Positions 16,701 through 27,967 are shown, counted from the stretch's first letter. The stretch: 64,000 nucleotides of DNA from Brienomyrus brachyistius (GCF_023856365.1 NC_064540.1:10755691-10819690); one strand, 5' to 3'. Notes: a model not told the origin generated them from the letters alone. A program made the numbers and translations.

Positions 16701-19700
16701 TACGTGTGACTCATTTTGTCGAGTGTGACCCGCCTTCTCAGATCAGCGCCGCAGAGAAGCGCCTCAAACAGGACGGTCAGGACAAGGAGCCCCAACGGAC
16801 ATGGTTCCAGACCAACGACGAGCGCAAGAGAGATCGCAGTGAGTGTGGCGGAGTTGGGGGGGGCGGGGCTGCAGCGCATCAGCTGACACACGGTGTGGCA
16901 GGGCCATGTCCTGTCTGAATGAACGACACTGGAGTGCAGCGACAGACGAAGCACTGCTTTTCCTTCCAGTGAAAAAGGCCCTGCAAGATTTCGACTTGGC
17001 TCTAAGGGGAAAGAAGAGAAGAGAGAAGTTTTTGAAAGAAGGAAAAAAGAAAACGCTATCTGTAAGCGTGTTCTGTGTTTCTTTATGTCACTTATGTCTT
17101 GTAAAAATGCTGTTGGTACAAGAGTGTGCTGTCAGTATTTGTGAGAGCAGCTGCTTAGCAGGTGGTTCTAATCTTGCAGTTTAAAACACTTATATAACTG
17201 TTCATTTACGCAAGCAATTTAGTTACTTGTATAAACAGGTAATCAGCGGTGTCTTTGTAGGACTTGAACCAGTAACCGCCTGAACTGTACTTCTCTCTTA
17301 TATGCTTAATTAGTACCATACCTACACAAAATATTTATATAAATGTATAGGGTTGAACACGTGAATTTGTTAATTCAGTGTCTCTGCTTCTGTTTCAGGC
17401 AGAGGACAGGGCTCAGTTTGAGATCCTCAAGTCTCAAATGTATGCGGAGCGGGTGGCAAAAAGGGGCCGCAAACCCAAACGGGCACGTGCCATGCCTGAG
17501 GACAGCGACCCTGTGCAGAAAGGTGAGCTGCTAAAACAACCATGCTGGAAAAACGTCTCATACGAGAGCCAGAACACTTGCGTTTTCCAGTATTATGCCA
17601 TAGGGCAACATACCATGATTTTAGTCTGGATCTTAGCCTGATTTTTGATGTTTTTCAGTTTAAAATCATTTAAAAACCATGAACTATTGAAACATATCAG
17701 TTGCTTCATTTTGAAGCTGAATTCCATGACTGGTTCAAAAATGCAGTTCTGAGCTGTGAAAGAGGATTTTGTAAAGTTCTGTTTATAGAATACTGTCACC
17801 AGAACACCAATTTAATATTGATTTTAATATTGTAAAATGAAGACAGTATAATGGTCCAGTCCTTTATTTGCATTGGCAGTGGGATATTAATCTGATGTGA
17901 AAAGGGTTTCGGGTTTACACTTGTAGCTGTAGGCGGGTGGAATATTAAGGTGTTAATAAAACAATTCATCAGTGTCCCTCGACTGAGGAGTGGTCAGTTG
18001 CCAGGCTGATTGACTCCAAGCTTGAAGTGGTTTATTCTGTTTTCTTGTATTTCTTTTAAAAGTATTTTTCTCTTGTTTATATTACTATCCTTAGCTGGAT
18101 TAGTTATGTATAGTTGACCAGGAAATAGCTGTTTAGCGGTTCAATAGACACTGTTTTGCTTATTTATAGCTTAAGTCTGATTTTCTGCCTTGAGCAGAAA
18201 CTAGTGTCAATAACCTTGCAGTGAAGTGAAATTTTATGTTTAAGTAAACAATTTACACCATGTGAATACCATCTGTCGAGGAAAATTACTGCATTACCTT
18301 GCAATGTTTGTGTATTGCTCTCTTTTTGAATATTAATACATGCTTTTTATATAGGAATGTTGAAGTCGGCTGAATCATTGTATTGACAGAATGATTGCAT
18401 AATATCTTTTTTCCTCCGAGTTTAAAAATCACCGTTAAATAACAAGGCTCAGTTCTAAGTAGGAAGTGATTCTTTGTGTACATGGCTTCTTGCGTCAGAT
18501 TTTGGACTTTACCAGAAACTGTGTTTGTTTTATAGCAACTAAGCAGAAAGGAACGAGACCGACCAGGAAGTCCGTCTTTGACAAGGAGCTCACCAACACT
18601 AGCAAGAAAGCGCTGAAACAGTACAGGGCTGGGTAGGTCGCTACACTGTGCCACAGAATGAACCAAAGACCCAGTATGCTTCATTCTCACCAGAGAATTG
18701 ACCAGTTTTCATTTGCTCATTGAAAGGTTTTTTTTTCCAGATCTGCCTGTATTATTCAGGCTAACAGTGTGGGAGAAAAGAGCCATTTTATTCAAACAAC
18801 GTTATTTTATTATTTTTGTAATTTCCAGAGTCACTGCTTATCTGAATTCGAAGTTATTCTAACATGAATAGATGTATTTTAATCATATTTCATCAGTGAA
18901 AATATCGTACATTACAAAAATTAAAGATTTAAATGACATTTGAAGAAGGTCTGCGATCAAAATTAGAGAAGGACTTGTTCTGATCTAAAATCTGGCAACC
19001 CCAATCTATTTTGCAACATTGGCAGGCATTTTGCTAGATGGTGGGTCTCTCCAAGGTGACAGGAACCCCGATGAAGGTTTGACTGGATGACTTTCTTAGC
19101 CATTGGAAGAGAAGAGTTGTTTCAAGAACTTTCTCAGTTGTTTCTCAAACATTTAAGCTGAAAAAAAGAAATGAAGTCTTTCAAGTCCCGAAAAAGGCCA
19201 GTTGCTCACATAAAATGAGTGAACAGGATGATAGGGAGATTCTCGGTGGATCGGTTCGACACCACAGCTGGAATGCTCACCAAATCAGTTCTGCACAGGG
19301 CAAGTATTTGTCTTGACAGGGTCTCGTCCTCTGGGACATTGTGGACTGAGAGTCGCTCTGCAGTGACAAAGCCACTCATCAGCAAGAAGAATAAACAGGC
19401 TTGACTCGCCGTTTGCTGAGGAGCATGTCGTGGGGACGGAGGACGAGTCCAAAGTTTAATTTAGTTGGTTCAGATGGGAAACATTGTGTGGCACTGAATT
19501 GGGGAAGAACTTCACCTAAAGTATGTGAAAGAAGCAAAGTTCTGAGGGGGTGATTGTCATGTTGTTGGGTATGTTCTCTACAGCAGGAGTCAGGCCTTCA
19601 CCTATTCAGCCAGCCATTTTTATATAAGATAATGCCCTTTGTCACACTGCCAAACAAGTGTGGCAATTCCTCAAAGCTTAGAACATTGATGTGATGAAAT

Positions 19701-20663
19701 GAGGCACTTTCACACATAAGTTTTAGACCCGAGTCCCTGTTAACAAGATCCTGGGCCGTTTCAACTGGGGACTTTTGTAACTCCCGGCTACTTCTGTGTG
19801 TCTCTTTCACACTGCACCACAGGAGTCCTTTGTGCTAAATAAACATGGGAGCTGCAGAAAGTTCCTAAGTTAAATGTTACACATAATTTCATATGAAACT
19901 TCACCCCCACCCCAAAACAATGGAGGAAGAACAAGTCGTTTTGTAGTTCTCGAGCGCAATCAAAACGGGACACGTTTTTTTAAAATTTATATTTCATTTA
20001 TGCGACGCATGACCTTTATAATTTTTATTAAATTTGGCCGGCAGACTGATCTTTCGGTTTCCACAGAGAAAAAAAAAACATTGTATCGTTATGCCACTAA
20101 AGTTCCTTCAGTGTGAAAGTGTCCATAGACACTAAAGATTTGTGAGCTGAGCTCTATCAAAAATCTCTGGAAGGTCATTTGCAACAAAGCTATGGCCAAC
20201 AAACCCACTACAGTAAAGTGTGGAAGAAAGTGGAGAACGAGGGGAATAAAATCAAGTGAGAGTAGGTGCGAGAAATTGGTTACGTCCAGTGGGAGCCGAT
20301 GTGCCAAGGCAAGGGCCTCTGTGCTCTCGACTAATTTCTGAAAGCTATAATCATCAAAAAAAATCATTTGTAGGCTTCTTCTGCAATAACATTGTAACCG
20401 TTCTCTAATTTTGATCGCAGACCTTCACATTTCTTGTTTAACGCTTTATATTGTGAAGTGTGATAGCTTTTCATTGTTGAAATGTGATTAAAATGCACCT
20501 TCTATTCATGTTAGAATGAATTTGGATAAGCAGCAATATTGTGAATAACAAAAATGTTACTTGTTTCCTAATTTTGTTTTCTACTGTATTTTATTTCTAT
20601 GTATCTTGTAGTGTTGCTGCAGAATGCATGTAGTTTTGTTGTATGTGTAGAATGCTAATAAAG

Positions 20664-20744
<81 letters not shown>

Positions 20745-21077
20745 ATAATACTTTATAAATATTTTTTGCATTTTTTTATAATATAGACCCTCATTTGAAG
20801 ACAGAAAAAGACTGGGAATCAATAAAAAGGGAGGCCGCTTCAAGTCAAAATCCAAGTAAGTGCATCTGATGCTCATATGCTACGTGTTGATGTCCTGGTT
20901 AGGAAGGATAACCGTCTGCGTCTGAAGGATAACCGTCTGCGTCTGAAGGATAACCGTCTGCTTCTGACGGGTGGCTTCCGAATTGTCCTTGGTATTATGT
21001 CTGTTTTGACTCTTGTACAGTATAGCAGTTGAAATTGTTAATAATTTTATCCACATCACAGGTTTAAACGAAAGTAA
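7708..21077 (+). CDS. ddx27: ATP-dependent RNA helicase DDX27 (DEAD-box, nucleolar)
   Basis: DDX27 is a nucleolar DEAD-box helicase (yeast Drs1 family) that acts in large-subunit pre-rRNA processing. Coding exons: 7708-7794, 8789-8938, 9126-9185, 9349-9583, 9671-9723, 10091-10177, 10265-10370, 10712-10885, 12063-12213, 12645-12744, 12883-13024, 13252-13405, 14757-14838, 15172-15349, 15833-15939, 16742-16838, 16970-17061, 17399-17522, 18536-18632, 20787-20855 and 21062-21077. All splice in frame to give 786 aa; human is about 796. An acidic Asp/Glu/Ser region covers about residues 100-177. The Q motif (GFKQPTPIQ) is near 230. Motif I AATGTGKT (255-262) has its last Gly codon split by intron 7. 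PTRELG follows, then TPGR, DEAD at 364-367, SAT at 395-397, RGLDIEGV, and [11 protein letters not shown] from 542. The C-terminus is Lys/Arg-rich, fitting nucleolar RNA binding. The ATG has A at -3 and matches the family N-terminus ([11 protein letters not shown]). All catalytic motifs are intact. The gene follows snrpb by about 1.2 kb. Confidence 0.97.
8380..8540 (+). mobile_element. Degenerate SINE fragment in ddx27 intron 1
   Basis: A worn tRNA-like head (AAGTGGTTCATAGCTAGCC, then a GGTTGCTGTTTCAAATCCC-type B box) is followed by GTGGAGTTTGCATGCTCTTCC, the standard continuation of the fish SINE. It is much more diverged than the copy at 25575. Confidence 0.55.
9062..9087. repeat. (GATGAT)n simple repeat, ddx27 intron 2
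   Basis: A short run of GAT/GGT trinucleotides. It contains box-C-like TGATGA strings, but no matching box D follows. Confidence 0.6.
13549..13565 (-). promoter_or_regulatory. CTCF-like site in ddx27 intron 12
   Basis: GTGCCCCCTGGTGGCTAG is close to the vertebrate CTCF core read on the - strand (CCACCAGGGGGC). Motif resemblance only; occupancy is unknown. Confidence 0.45.
14325..14640 (+). mobile_element. Degenerate SINE in ddx27 intron 12
   Basis: A B-box-like GGGTTTGAATACTGCCC is followed by GGGAGTTTGCATGTGTCCCC and a worn body. The order matches the full-length SINEs elsewhere in the window, with many substitutions. Confidence 0.5.
15390..15560 (-). mobile_element. tRNA-derived SINE fragment in ddx27 intron 14
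   Basis: On the - strand, GATCGGAAGGTTGCTGG leads into a B box (GGTTCAAATCC), followed by a 'gcgtcgctttgaatgaaag'-type body. A related fragment is seen at about 7340-7410. This is a different SINE family from the copy at 2017. Confidence 0.5.
18945..20426 (+). mobile_element. Degenerate Tc1-type DNA transposon in ddx27 intron 19
   Basis: The first and last 26 bases (18945-18970 and 20401-20426) are perfect inverted repeats beginning GAAGGTCTGCGATC. The interior carries + strand remnants of a Tc1-like transposase: a DNA-binding part near 19219-19400 with [25 protein letters not shown] near 19440-19480, and a C-terminal [18 protein letters not shown] near 20160-20215. Frameshifts and stops make it non-functional, and it is itself interrupted by another element (19705-20121). 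The 26/26 terminal match beside a decayed body suggests selection on the ends or mobilisation in trans before the decay. Confidence 0.85.
19705..20121. mobile_element. Small inverted-repeat element nested inside the Tc1 copy
   Basis: CACTTTCACAC at 19705-19715 is matched by its reverse complement at 20111-20121. The 417-bp block sits exactly where the Tc1 transposase reading is lost. Transposase sequence is recognisable up to 'NIDVMK' before it and resumes at 'KNLWKV' after it. Nothing inside looks like Tc1. Exact ends and family are uncertain. Confidence 0.55.
20664..20742. repeat. (TA)n microsatellite, ddx27 intron 19
   Basis: About 38 uninterrupted AT dinucleotides, 45 bp upstream of the exon 20 acceptor. 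Confidence 0.9.
20904..20966. repeat. 21-bp tandem repeat, three copies, ddx27 intron 20
   Basis: The unit AAGGATAACCGTCTGCGTCT plus G is repeated three times (starts 20904, 20925, 20946). Copies one and two are identical; the third differs by one base. Confidence 0.85.
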
Positions 21078-21421
21078 GAAGTCAGTTTACTGTGGAGCAA
21101 AGAGACGGACAACTTCATGAGCGTCTTGGGAACGATTGGGTGCTGAAAAGCTGATGTACCACGAAAAGCCATAAACTGTTGTATTTCCCCTTTTTTTTTA
21201 ATTAGTTTTATTTTGTGACATGGTAATGGTTTTTTTTACAGGACATCTGATGTGGGTGACTGAAATATTTCTGTATGAATAATTTGAATGCAAGACATAC
21301 AGGTATCTGCAATGGCCATCATTTAAACATGCATCTATGATTTCAGACAAAGAAAATGTTGACATATTGTAATAGACTGAATGATAACTCTGTAGTGAAT
21401 ATATTTGGAGGAAGTTGTGAG

Positions 21422-21491
21422 AATAAAATCCTAGTCACTTATGTTTAATATTATTGATAAACATCCACATTTTCTGTGAGGTACCAATAAA
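21422..21491 (+). terminator. ddx27: ddx27 poly(A) signals
   Basis: Two AATAAA hexamers, at 21422-21427 and 21486-21491, lie 350-410 bp after the stop codon. Either could define the 3' end. Confidence 0.7.
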
Positions 21492-21748
21492 CAGTGGGAT
21501 TAACTGAAATCCATTCTGCTGTGTCTTAAAGTACAGTTTTTTTTTTTTATCTTAATTTCCATATGGATATTTCTGTGTAAGATGATATTTCCATGATAGA
21601 TACCTAGATTTCTATGCACATACCTTCAAAATACCTTGGGCTTGGAATTGTAGTCTTGTGCTGTCGTTCACTAGCTGCATGTATTTAAATGTTCCTAAAC
21701 ATTTTTATTTTCAAAAATATAGATGATATACATATAATTAAGTACACA

Positions 21749-22030
21749 GGGCGGCATGGTGGCCTAATTTCACCCTAGTTATGTCTGGCTCCGTTTAATC
21801 TCTGCTAAATGGTTGGTTGTGCAGATTCTGAATTCTCTCCATGTTTATACCTAACTCCAGCTAACCATTAAGATTCGGAAATGTAGTTTAGCTGGTTTGG
21901 TGTTACTGAAATGTCCTTCAGGTGTGTGAGTATTCTAATACTGTTTGCTATGAGCAGGAATCCATTTTCGGCTGTAGCTTGCTTCATCGTGCCTTGTGCT
22001 TCCTGAAATAGGCTCCAGCTGCATTAAATC
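21749..22030 (+). mobile_element. Degenerate SINE downstream of ddx27
   Basis: It begins GGGCGGCATGGTGGCC and ends with an AAATAGGCTCCAGCTGC-like segment, as in the SINE family, with heavy decay in between. Confidence 0.5.
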
Positions 22031-22289
22031 TTATTTTTTTGGGGAAAAAAATAAATAGCATACAAGGAACAGGATTGACACAAATAACAGATCCCATTCC
22101 CCTGCAAGTTACAAGACATTTTTTTAAATAGTTTTAATGGTTATGAAATCTATCTTTTGTGTTTATTTTTTAAAGGTAGATTTAATTGCGTATCAATTGT
22201 CAAAAATATACGATCCAGCGAATTTAGAGAAAATCTAATGATTTTTCCCCCCCTGCCTTTCTTTTACGCACGTTCTGTTGCTGGCTTGA

Positions 22290-22536
22290 CGCGTTTCTTT
22301 GGAAAGAAAACCGAAAGTAATACTGAATGCAAAGTGATATTATGGGCGGTTTAGTTTCTCGTTATGAGTGCGACCCTCATAAGCGGAAGCAGCTCTTGTC
22401 GTGAATAGCATGTGAATACTACAGGGCTGGATGCGATACTAATGTCCCACCTCGGAAAGAGCTGTTATATTCAAAAGCTGAAACAAATCATCTGTCATCT
22501 TAGTGGCCCAAGATACGAAGTTATTTTGTGAGACAG
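22290..22536 (+). promoter_or_regulatory. znfx1: Candidate znfx1 promoter and non-coding exon 1
   Basis: This is the most promoter-like block between ddx27 and the first znfx1 coding exon. CpGs are enriched locally. There is an ETS-like GCGGAAGC (about 22383-22390), a near-ISRE GGAAAGAAAACCGAAAGTAA (22301-22320) and a half site AGTTTC at 22353-22358. A splice-donor-like CAG|GTAAAT lies at 22534-22541. The first coding exon has an acceptor before its 5' UTR, so at least one upstream non-coding exon must exist; placing it here is inference. Confidence 0.35.
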
Positions 22537-23572
22537 GTAAATTATGACATCACTGCATCATCATACCGAAAATATTATCTGAACAATGTGCTTTATTTAA
22601 AACGGTATTTAATAAAGTTTTGGTTTTGCCACCCGGATATTTATGTTTTTATTGTTTATGTCGAGGACCCGGAAGCGGGATTTACTTTACAGTTATTTAT
22701 GATTGGAGTTTACTTCGAATGCTGGGTGTTAGATGCTTAAAGATTTGATGACATGTTTGTTTTAATGTAATACGCTGATAAAATCAACAAATACTTTATA
22801 TTAGAATTTTAATTGCAACATCCGATCCACGGCGGTGTCTACATGTCGTTCTTCCGGGTGCAACCATTGTAACCACCTTTTTTTAAATTTTTCTTGTACT
22901 TGTAATAACATAAAAAACTGGGCAGTACATAGTGTGAGAAATGGTCATTTAGGATATGATTTTACGGTTTTCTTAAACGGCGCTCATGTTTCGTTTTTGG
23001 GTTTTCCATACGACTGACATGGGCAGTCATGATATTCTTAATAAACGAAACTGAAATCGGCATCGAATGGCAAGTATATCTTTATTGGTTCAATGAATTG
23101 CGCCTGGTGAAGGAAAAACCAGTAGCTATTAAACTATAAGATTGATCAGCATCCCGTAAAATGACATTAAGTGGGCTTAAATAAATAACGTTTAAATTGT
23201 CAGCATCCAAAGTGAATGGTCAACTTGAATGAATAGGTGTCATTTTACGCAAAACTAAGGTCTAGTTAGAAAAGACATTCTAAAAAACAAGAAAACTTGA
23301 ATAAGTATGACCCTTAGAGGCTCTGCTATGGCGAAAGCAACATAACAGGAAGTGTCACTACCCTGCAACAATGTGTTGTAATGTCATCATGTCGGTGTAG
23401 CATTACTTATCTCCTTAACTGTGGCATTTTTTTGGGAAACCCAATACAAATTTATGTTATTTGCATCAATCATTATATCACCACTGAACATATAACAAAA
23501 TGTGATCAGTTTGATCAGTCGAAAAGCAGTATAACCAATGTAGTAAGGCTAGCCAATGTTATTTGGGTGTAC

Positions 23573-23590
23573 GGCCACTGGGGGCGCAGC
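23573..23590 (+). promoter_or_regulatory. CTCF-like site between ddx27 and znfx1
   Basis: GGCCACTGGGGGCGCAGC closely resembles the CTCF core in + orientation. It lies in an otherwise AT-rich stretch. Occupancy is unknown. Confidence 0.45.
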
Positions 23591-23961
23591 ATCGTAGTTG
23601 CGTCTTGCAAGGTTAATCGCTTTCTGAATATTGTCGGCGCCTGGTTATCGTCACTTGGAAGAACTTTTTTAAACTTTAATTGTCTTTGGCGGGGTAGTTC
23701 AGGACAATATTGATGAGTGGCAGACCACTGCGTTTATCTTCTGTTGTGTGGCAGTCTGGATACTGCTAGAAATGTATCCCTTTCATGTATGCATCTCCAT
23801 GACTGGCTGATTTTTTTAGTACTAAAGATTTAAGGTTTCATTTTTGTAACGTTAGTTATGTAATACTAATGCAATATTGGACAGTAACAATGCTACAGAT
23901 AAGGGCTGTTACAATAGCAGATTGTCGCTACATGATTATCTTGGCTAAAAGATAATCAGAT

Positions 23962-24150
23962 GGGGACAGCGGGTGGCTCAGTGGGCTAAGCCTGTGTGCC
24001 TGTAATCAGAAGGTCGCAGGTTCAAACCCAGCCTCAGCCTGTGGGTCCTTGAGCAAGGCCCTTAACCCCCAGCTCCCTGGGTGCTGCTATCCTCTATGAA
24101 AAAAGAGCAAGTTGTGGGAGGCGTAAAGACAATTTCCCTACGGGGATCAG
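23962..24150 (+). mobile_element. tRNA-derived SINE with clear A and B boxes
   Basis: An A box TGGCTCAGTGGG (23974-23985) and a B box GGTTCAAACCC (24019-24029) are 33 bp apart. A 'ccttgagcaaggcccttaac' body and a 'aatttccctacggggatca' tail follow. This is a second SINE family. The body is too long and does not fold as a tRNA, so it is not a tRNA gene. Confidence 0.8.
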
Positions 24151-24165
24151 TCAAAATCAATGTCA

Positions 24166-25562
24166 AAAGAGTGATAATGATGTTATCAGTGCATCCATAG
24201 AAAATTTGAACAAAATAATTGTAAGATTTAACAGACAGTCATATTTAAATTTGTTTATTGTTTGTGTATTTGTTTATTTTTACTTTTTTGGGTCAAATCC
24301 GAGTGTAGTGAGGTGGACAATCCATAACAATAACTGTAAAAATCCAAATGAAAAGAACAATCATACAAAAAATATAGTGAAGAAACCTGAAGAAGCCACC
24401 AGGGCCAAAGCCCCCTTTTATGCTTACTGTTGATCAACACTTCCTGCAGACTGGGGTATCTAATGTTTTTCACGAAATTCTGTAATGACACCATTAATCT
24501 CTCTTGTTACTACATCACTTTTATTTTGTGTGTAGTATATTGTAATGGATCTCCACCAGCCCTGAATAGCATATTCACCCAGATTTTTTGATTTTGGATT
24601 ATTTGTGTCTGTTTCATAAAAGTTCTGGTTATCTAACAGGGATGGGAGCAAGACACTCCTTGGCGAGTCCAAGTCAAGTCTTGAGTCCAAACATTACTAG
24701 TCTGAGTCATGTCTCAAATCATGCCCCCCAAGTAGTTTGGAACACTATGCATGTTCCAACACCTAAGCAAGACAGGGGCACACCCTGGGTGGAATTCCAG
24801 GATTTATGACCTCTGGCACCGCAAAGTTTCCGAATTAAGCACGGGTGGAAACCAGAATTTAGAAGCAATACCACCACCTAATGTTGGAGTGTGAATCAGA
24901 TAGTTACTGGCACTAGATTATTTACGGTATCATATATGCATTATCAACACAATATCAATATTTAATTTTTTTTGTTAATCATGGTTATCGTCAATACCAA
25001 TATATCATGACACGCCTATTATGGATTCTGGACCAAAGTACTGAAATTAAAAAGAATAGAATGGTGATAATAATGCTTCCCTGTGCGGTTATAGAACCCA
25101 ATCTTAAAGGTGTTTAGTCTGATCACTGTTTTCCCACCAGTCATTTTTATTGACAGTAAAACTGTGGTTTGTGATGGGGGGCACCCCGGATGTGCTTCTG
25201 CTTCTTTTTTGTGTGTATTGTTTTTTTCTTTTCTTTGTTTGAGTAACCTAGACCCTGAGGTCATTAGCTTAGGGTACCTTTGGAGTACAGGACCTTGGTA
25301 AACTGCAGTGAAGACCACTTGTGTTATGGATGCGTGCCTTATCAGTTGGAGTTCATGTTTTTTCTTTTGTTTTACTTTCTTCTTTATTGGTGGGGGGGAA
25401 CCATATACTCTTGTGTAACCACTATTCTCCATCTCCATATATTATCTCTAGTTTGGGACAGGAACTTCAACCCAAACAAAACTGGAGTGGCATAGTTTGT
25501 GAGAATATCATAATGCCCCCTACTTTTCACACCTGCATCATTAAATAATACATCAATTATTC
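24166..25562. other. Intergenic, no gene recognised
   Basis: Only short unsupported frames. A segment near 24640-24730 ('gatgggagcaagacactcc...') looks like a dispersed repeat, but I cannot name it. Confidence 0.4.
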
Positions 25563-25574
25563 AAATAAGATGGT

Positions 25575-25919
25575 GGGGCAGCATGGTGGTGCAGTGGTTA
25601 GCACTGTTGCCTCATACCTCTGGGTCCCGGGTTCGAGTCTCCGCCTGGGTCACATGTGTGCGGAGTTTACATGTTCTCCCCATGTCGTCGTGGGGTTTTC
25701 TCTGGGTACTCCGGTTTCCCCCCACAGTCCAAAGACATGCTGAGGCTAATTGGAGTTCCTAAATTGCCCATAGGTGTGCATGTGTGAGTGAATGGTGTGT
25801 GAGTGTGCCCTGCGATGGGCTGGCCCCCCATCCTGGGTTGTTCCCTGCCTCGTGCCTATTGCAGGCTCCGGACCCTCCGTGCCCCAGTAGGATAAGTGCT
25901 TTGGAAAATGGATGGATGG
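25575..25919 (+). mobile_element. Full-length SINE with 12-bp target-site duplication
   Basis: It begins GGGGCAGCATGGTGGTGCAG. The B-box GGTTCGAGTCTCCG lies near 25630, and the complete body runs to the ATGGATGG tail. AAATAAGATGGT flanks it on both sides (25563-25574 and 25920-25931). This is one of the youngest-looking copies in the window. Confidence 0.92.
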
Positions 25920-26363
25920 AAATAAGATGGTAATATAACATGTTTTGCTATTTTGTTACATATCTTGCCCCTTTCGTCTGACCGATTAACTTTTATTCTG
26001 TCTGGGTGAAATACAAAACTCTTAGCTCTGTTCTGATAAAAGTGAACAGTCTGCTAGCCATTTTATAATGGCAGAATATGCTTCTTGGTGTAAAGAAACT
26101 GCTACATTCAATAAAAAATAAAGTAGTACTGCCCTCTGCTTCCCAAAATATACAGGAAGCTTACAGCTCTATACCAAACCAATAAAATACATACTCTATG
26201 GCTAATTCAGAGCTTTGCTGAGAGAGCAGAGTAATCTTTACTTTAGACGCTAAAAAGGCAGTTTAGTGATGGGCCTACTTTGGTACTGCCCCACAGTTTG
26301 AGTATACACAGTTACTGATGCATTTCTAAATAATAATACATGTAAATTTGCACAGAATACCTG

Positions 26364-27796
26364 ACATATGCAGAATTATTAGGCAATAGGCAATACTATT
26401 TCTGATGGTAATTTTCGGCAAAATTGAGGCAGAGCGATAAAAGTGAATTCAGAGTGTTTTTATGTTTATTCATTTATTGCTGAAAATAAATTTATCTTAA
26501 TAGAAAATGTTACATTATTTTGTTACAAACAAAAATAAATGGGAAATACTTATCAGTGTACACAATTATTAGGCAATCAGAAACTAAATGTATCTTTCTC
26601 TCTTCACCATCAGCAGAAAAAATAATAAGCTTTTTTCTATATAAAGAATTACAATCTGGAATTCTACACAGTTCACCTTGCTTACTTTATTGCTTTACCA
26701 AGTATAATGTCCTATATTGCCACAATTCTTCTCAATGATTGTCATGAGCCTCATGTCCATTTAACCAGTCAAGTTTTTGATTTAATCCCATTCTATATTA
26801 GCTAAACCAGTTAGGACAGCCTCCTAGATGCTGCTCTCAGAAGTGTATGTCTTGCTACCTTGTTAAATCTCAGTAGCTCACAATGGGGGTGTAAGTCCAG
26901 CGATGGTGGGGGGCAGGTCATAATTTGATCACCTTTCATGCCTTTTTTGGCCAGCAAATCTATGCAGTACTTTGATGCATGGGCATTGCTCTGCATGAAT
27001 ATCATAACGTTTTTGAAAGCTGCTCGTACCAGAGTTTTCTTCTTTTACTAGAGATTGAGGTAGGTATGTAATAGAAAATGGCAGTAGACCGTGGGCTTAA
27101 TTTTTACACCATATGCAAGTTGAAATGGTCATCATTGATAATTGCAGATCACTGCATCACTTCTCCATTGCCTTGTTGCTGTGTGATTTGGTATGGTTCA
27201 TTATCTACAGTACTAGTCCATCCATCTGGTCCATCAAGAGTTATTCTCATCTCATCTGTCTACAAAACCTTTGTAAAATCAGTCTCGAGACGTGTCCATG
27301 CTCATTCTTGATGTTTTAGCTTGTGTATCTTATTGAGTGGAGGTCACGGTTGAGTCTTTGTGACTATAGCAATATTACATTGCATACTGCACCTAGAACT
27401 TACAGATTCCATTCAGATTGCAGTTTTGAGAAAAGGATGCCCTTGATGCTGAAGGGTTTCTAGAAGTCTTCCGTTTAATCGGATGCAAAGTTTTGTAAAG
27501 TAATTTGCATCTTTGTTTGCACACACATTTCTTCGACCCTCTTTGGTTGTTGGCCATAAAATTCTTGATTGTATAGTATCACGTTTTAAAAGTCTGGTAG
27601 TCCTCTGATGGGCACTTTCCTGTTTTCTTTCTGTTGCTCTCCACAAGTCCCCTTTCTGGGCATATTTTAATAGTTGCAATTTCCTCAATAATTCTGCACA
27701 GGGAAGTATACATAGTTTCCCCGTTTTCCTCCGAACACCAAGAACTCAAGATACAAATAAAATACACACTTGCCTAGTAATTCTGCATGTAGTGTA
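26364..27796 (-). mobile_element. Degenerate Tc1/mariner transposon upstream of znfx1
   Basis: TGCAGAATTATTAGGCA at about 26369-26385 is mirrored by TGCCTAGTAATTCTGCA at about 27771-27787, giving inverted termini about 1.4 kb apart. A further copy of the ATTATTAGGCAATC motif lies inside at 26565. The - strand carries broken Tc1/mariner transposase: 'IFMQSNAHASKYCIDLLAKK' near 26940-27003 (the family reads FMQDN.P.HAS, so the catalytic Asp is lost), then 'DQIMTCPPPSLDLHP' (family: W-P-SPDLNP-E), and an N-terminal part at 27413-27688. It ends about 130 bp before the first znfx1 coding exon. Confidence 0.8.
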
Positions 27797-27967
27797 TATA
27801 CTTTTGTCTCGAGCAATAGTATCATCATACATGTACAAGACGTACATAGCAATACTTTTTAATAATAAAACTAAATCAAGACATTTTCTTTATTGCCTGA
27901 TAATCTTTTTTGTGTTTCCTCATTTAGGAACTGAACACGTCCTGAATCTGAGAGACGTATCTGGGAA

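Noticed and set aside
20667..20876. 69-codon - strand frame with Ile/Tyr repeats
   Set aside because: Produced by the (TA)n microsatellite.
23962..24035. tRNA gene suggested by good A and B boxes
   Set aside because: No acceptor-stem pairing, and the sequence continues into a SINE body and tail.
21500..27900. ZFAS1-like host transcript with SNORD12-family snoRNAs near the znfx1 5' end, as in human
   Set aside because: The box-C-like strings I checked here (for example near 22551 and 23384, - strand) have no suitably spaced box D. Absence is not proven by eye.
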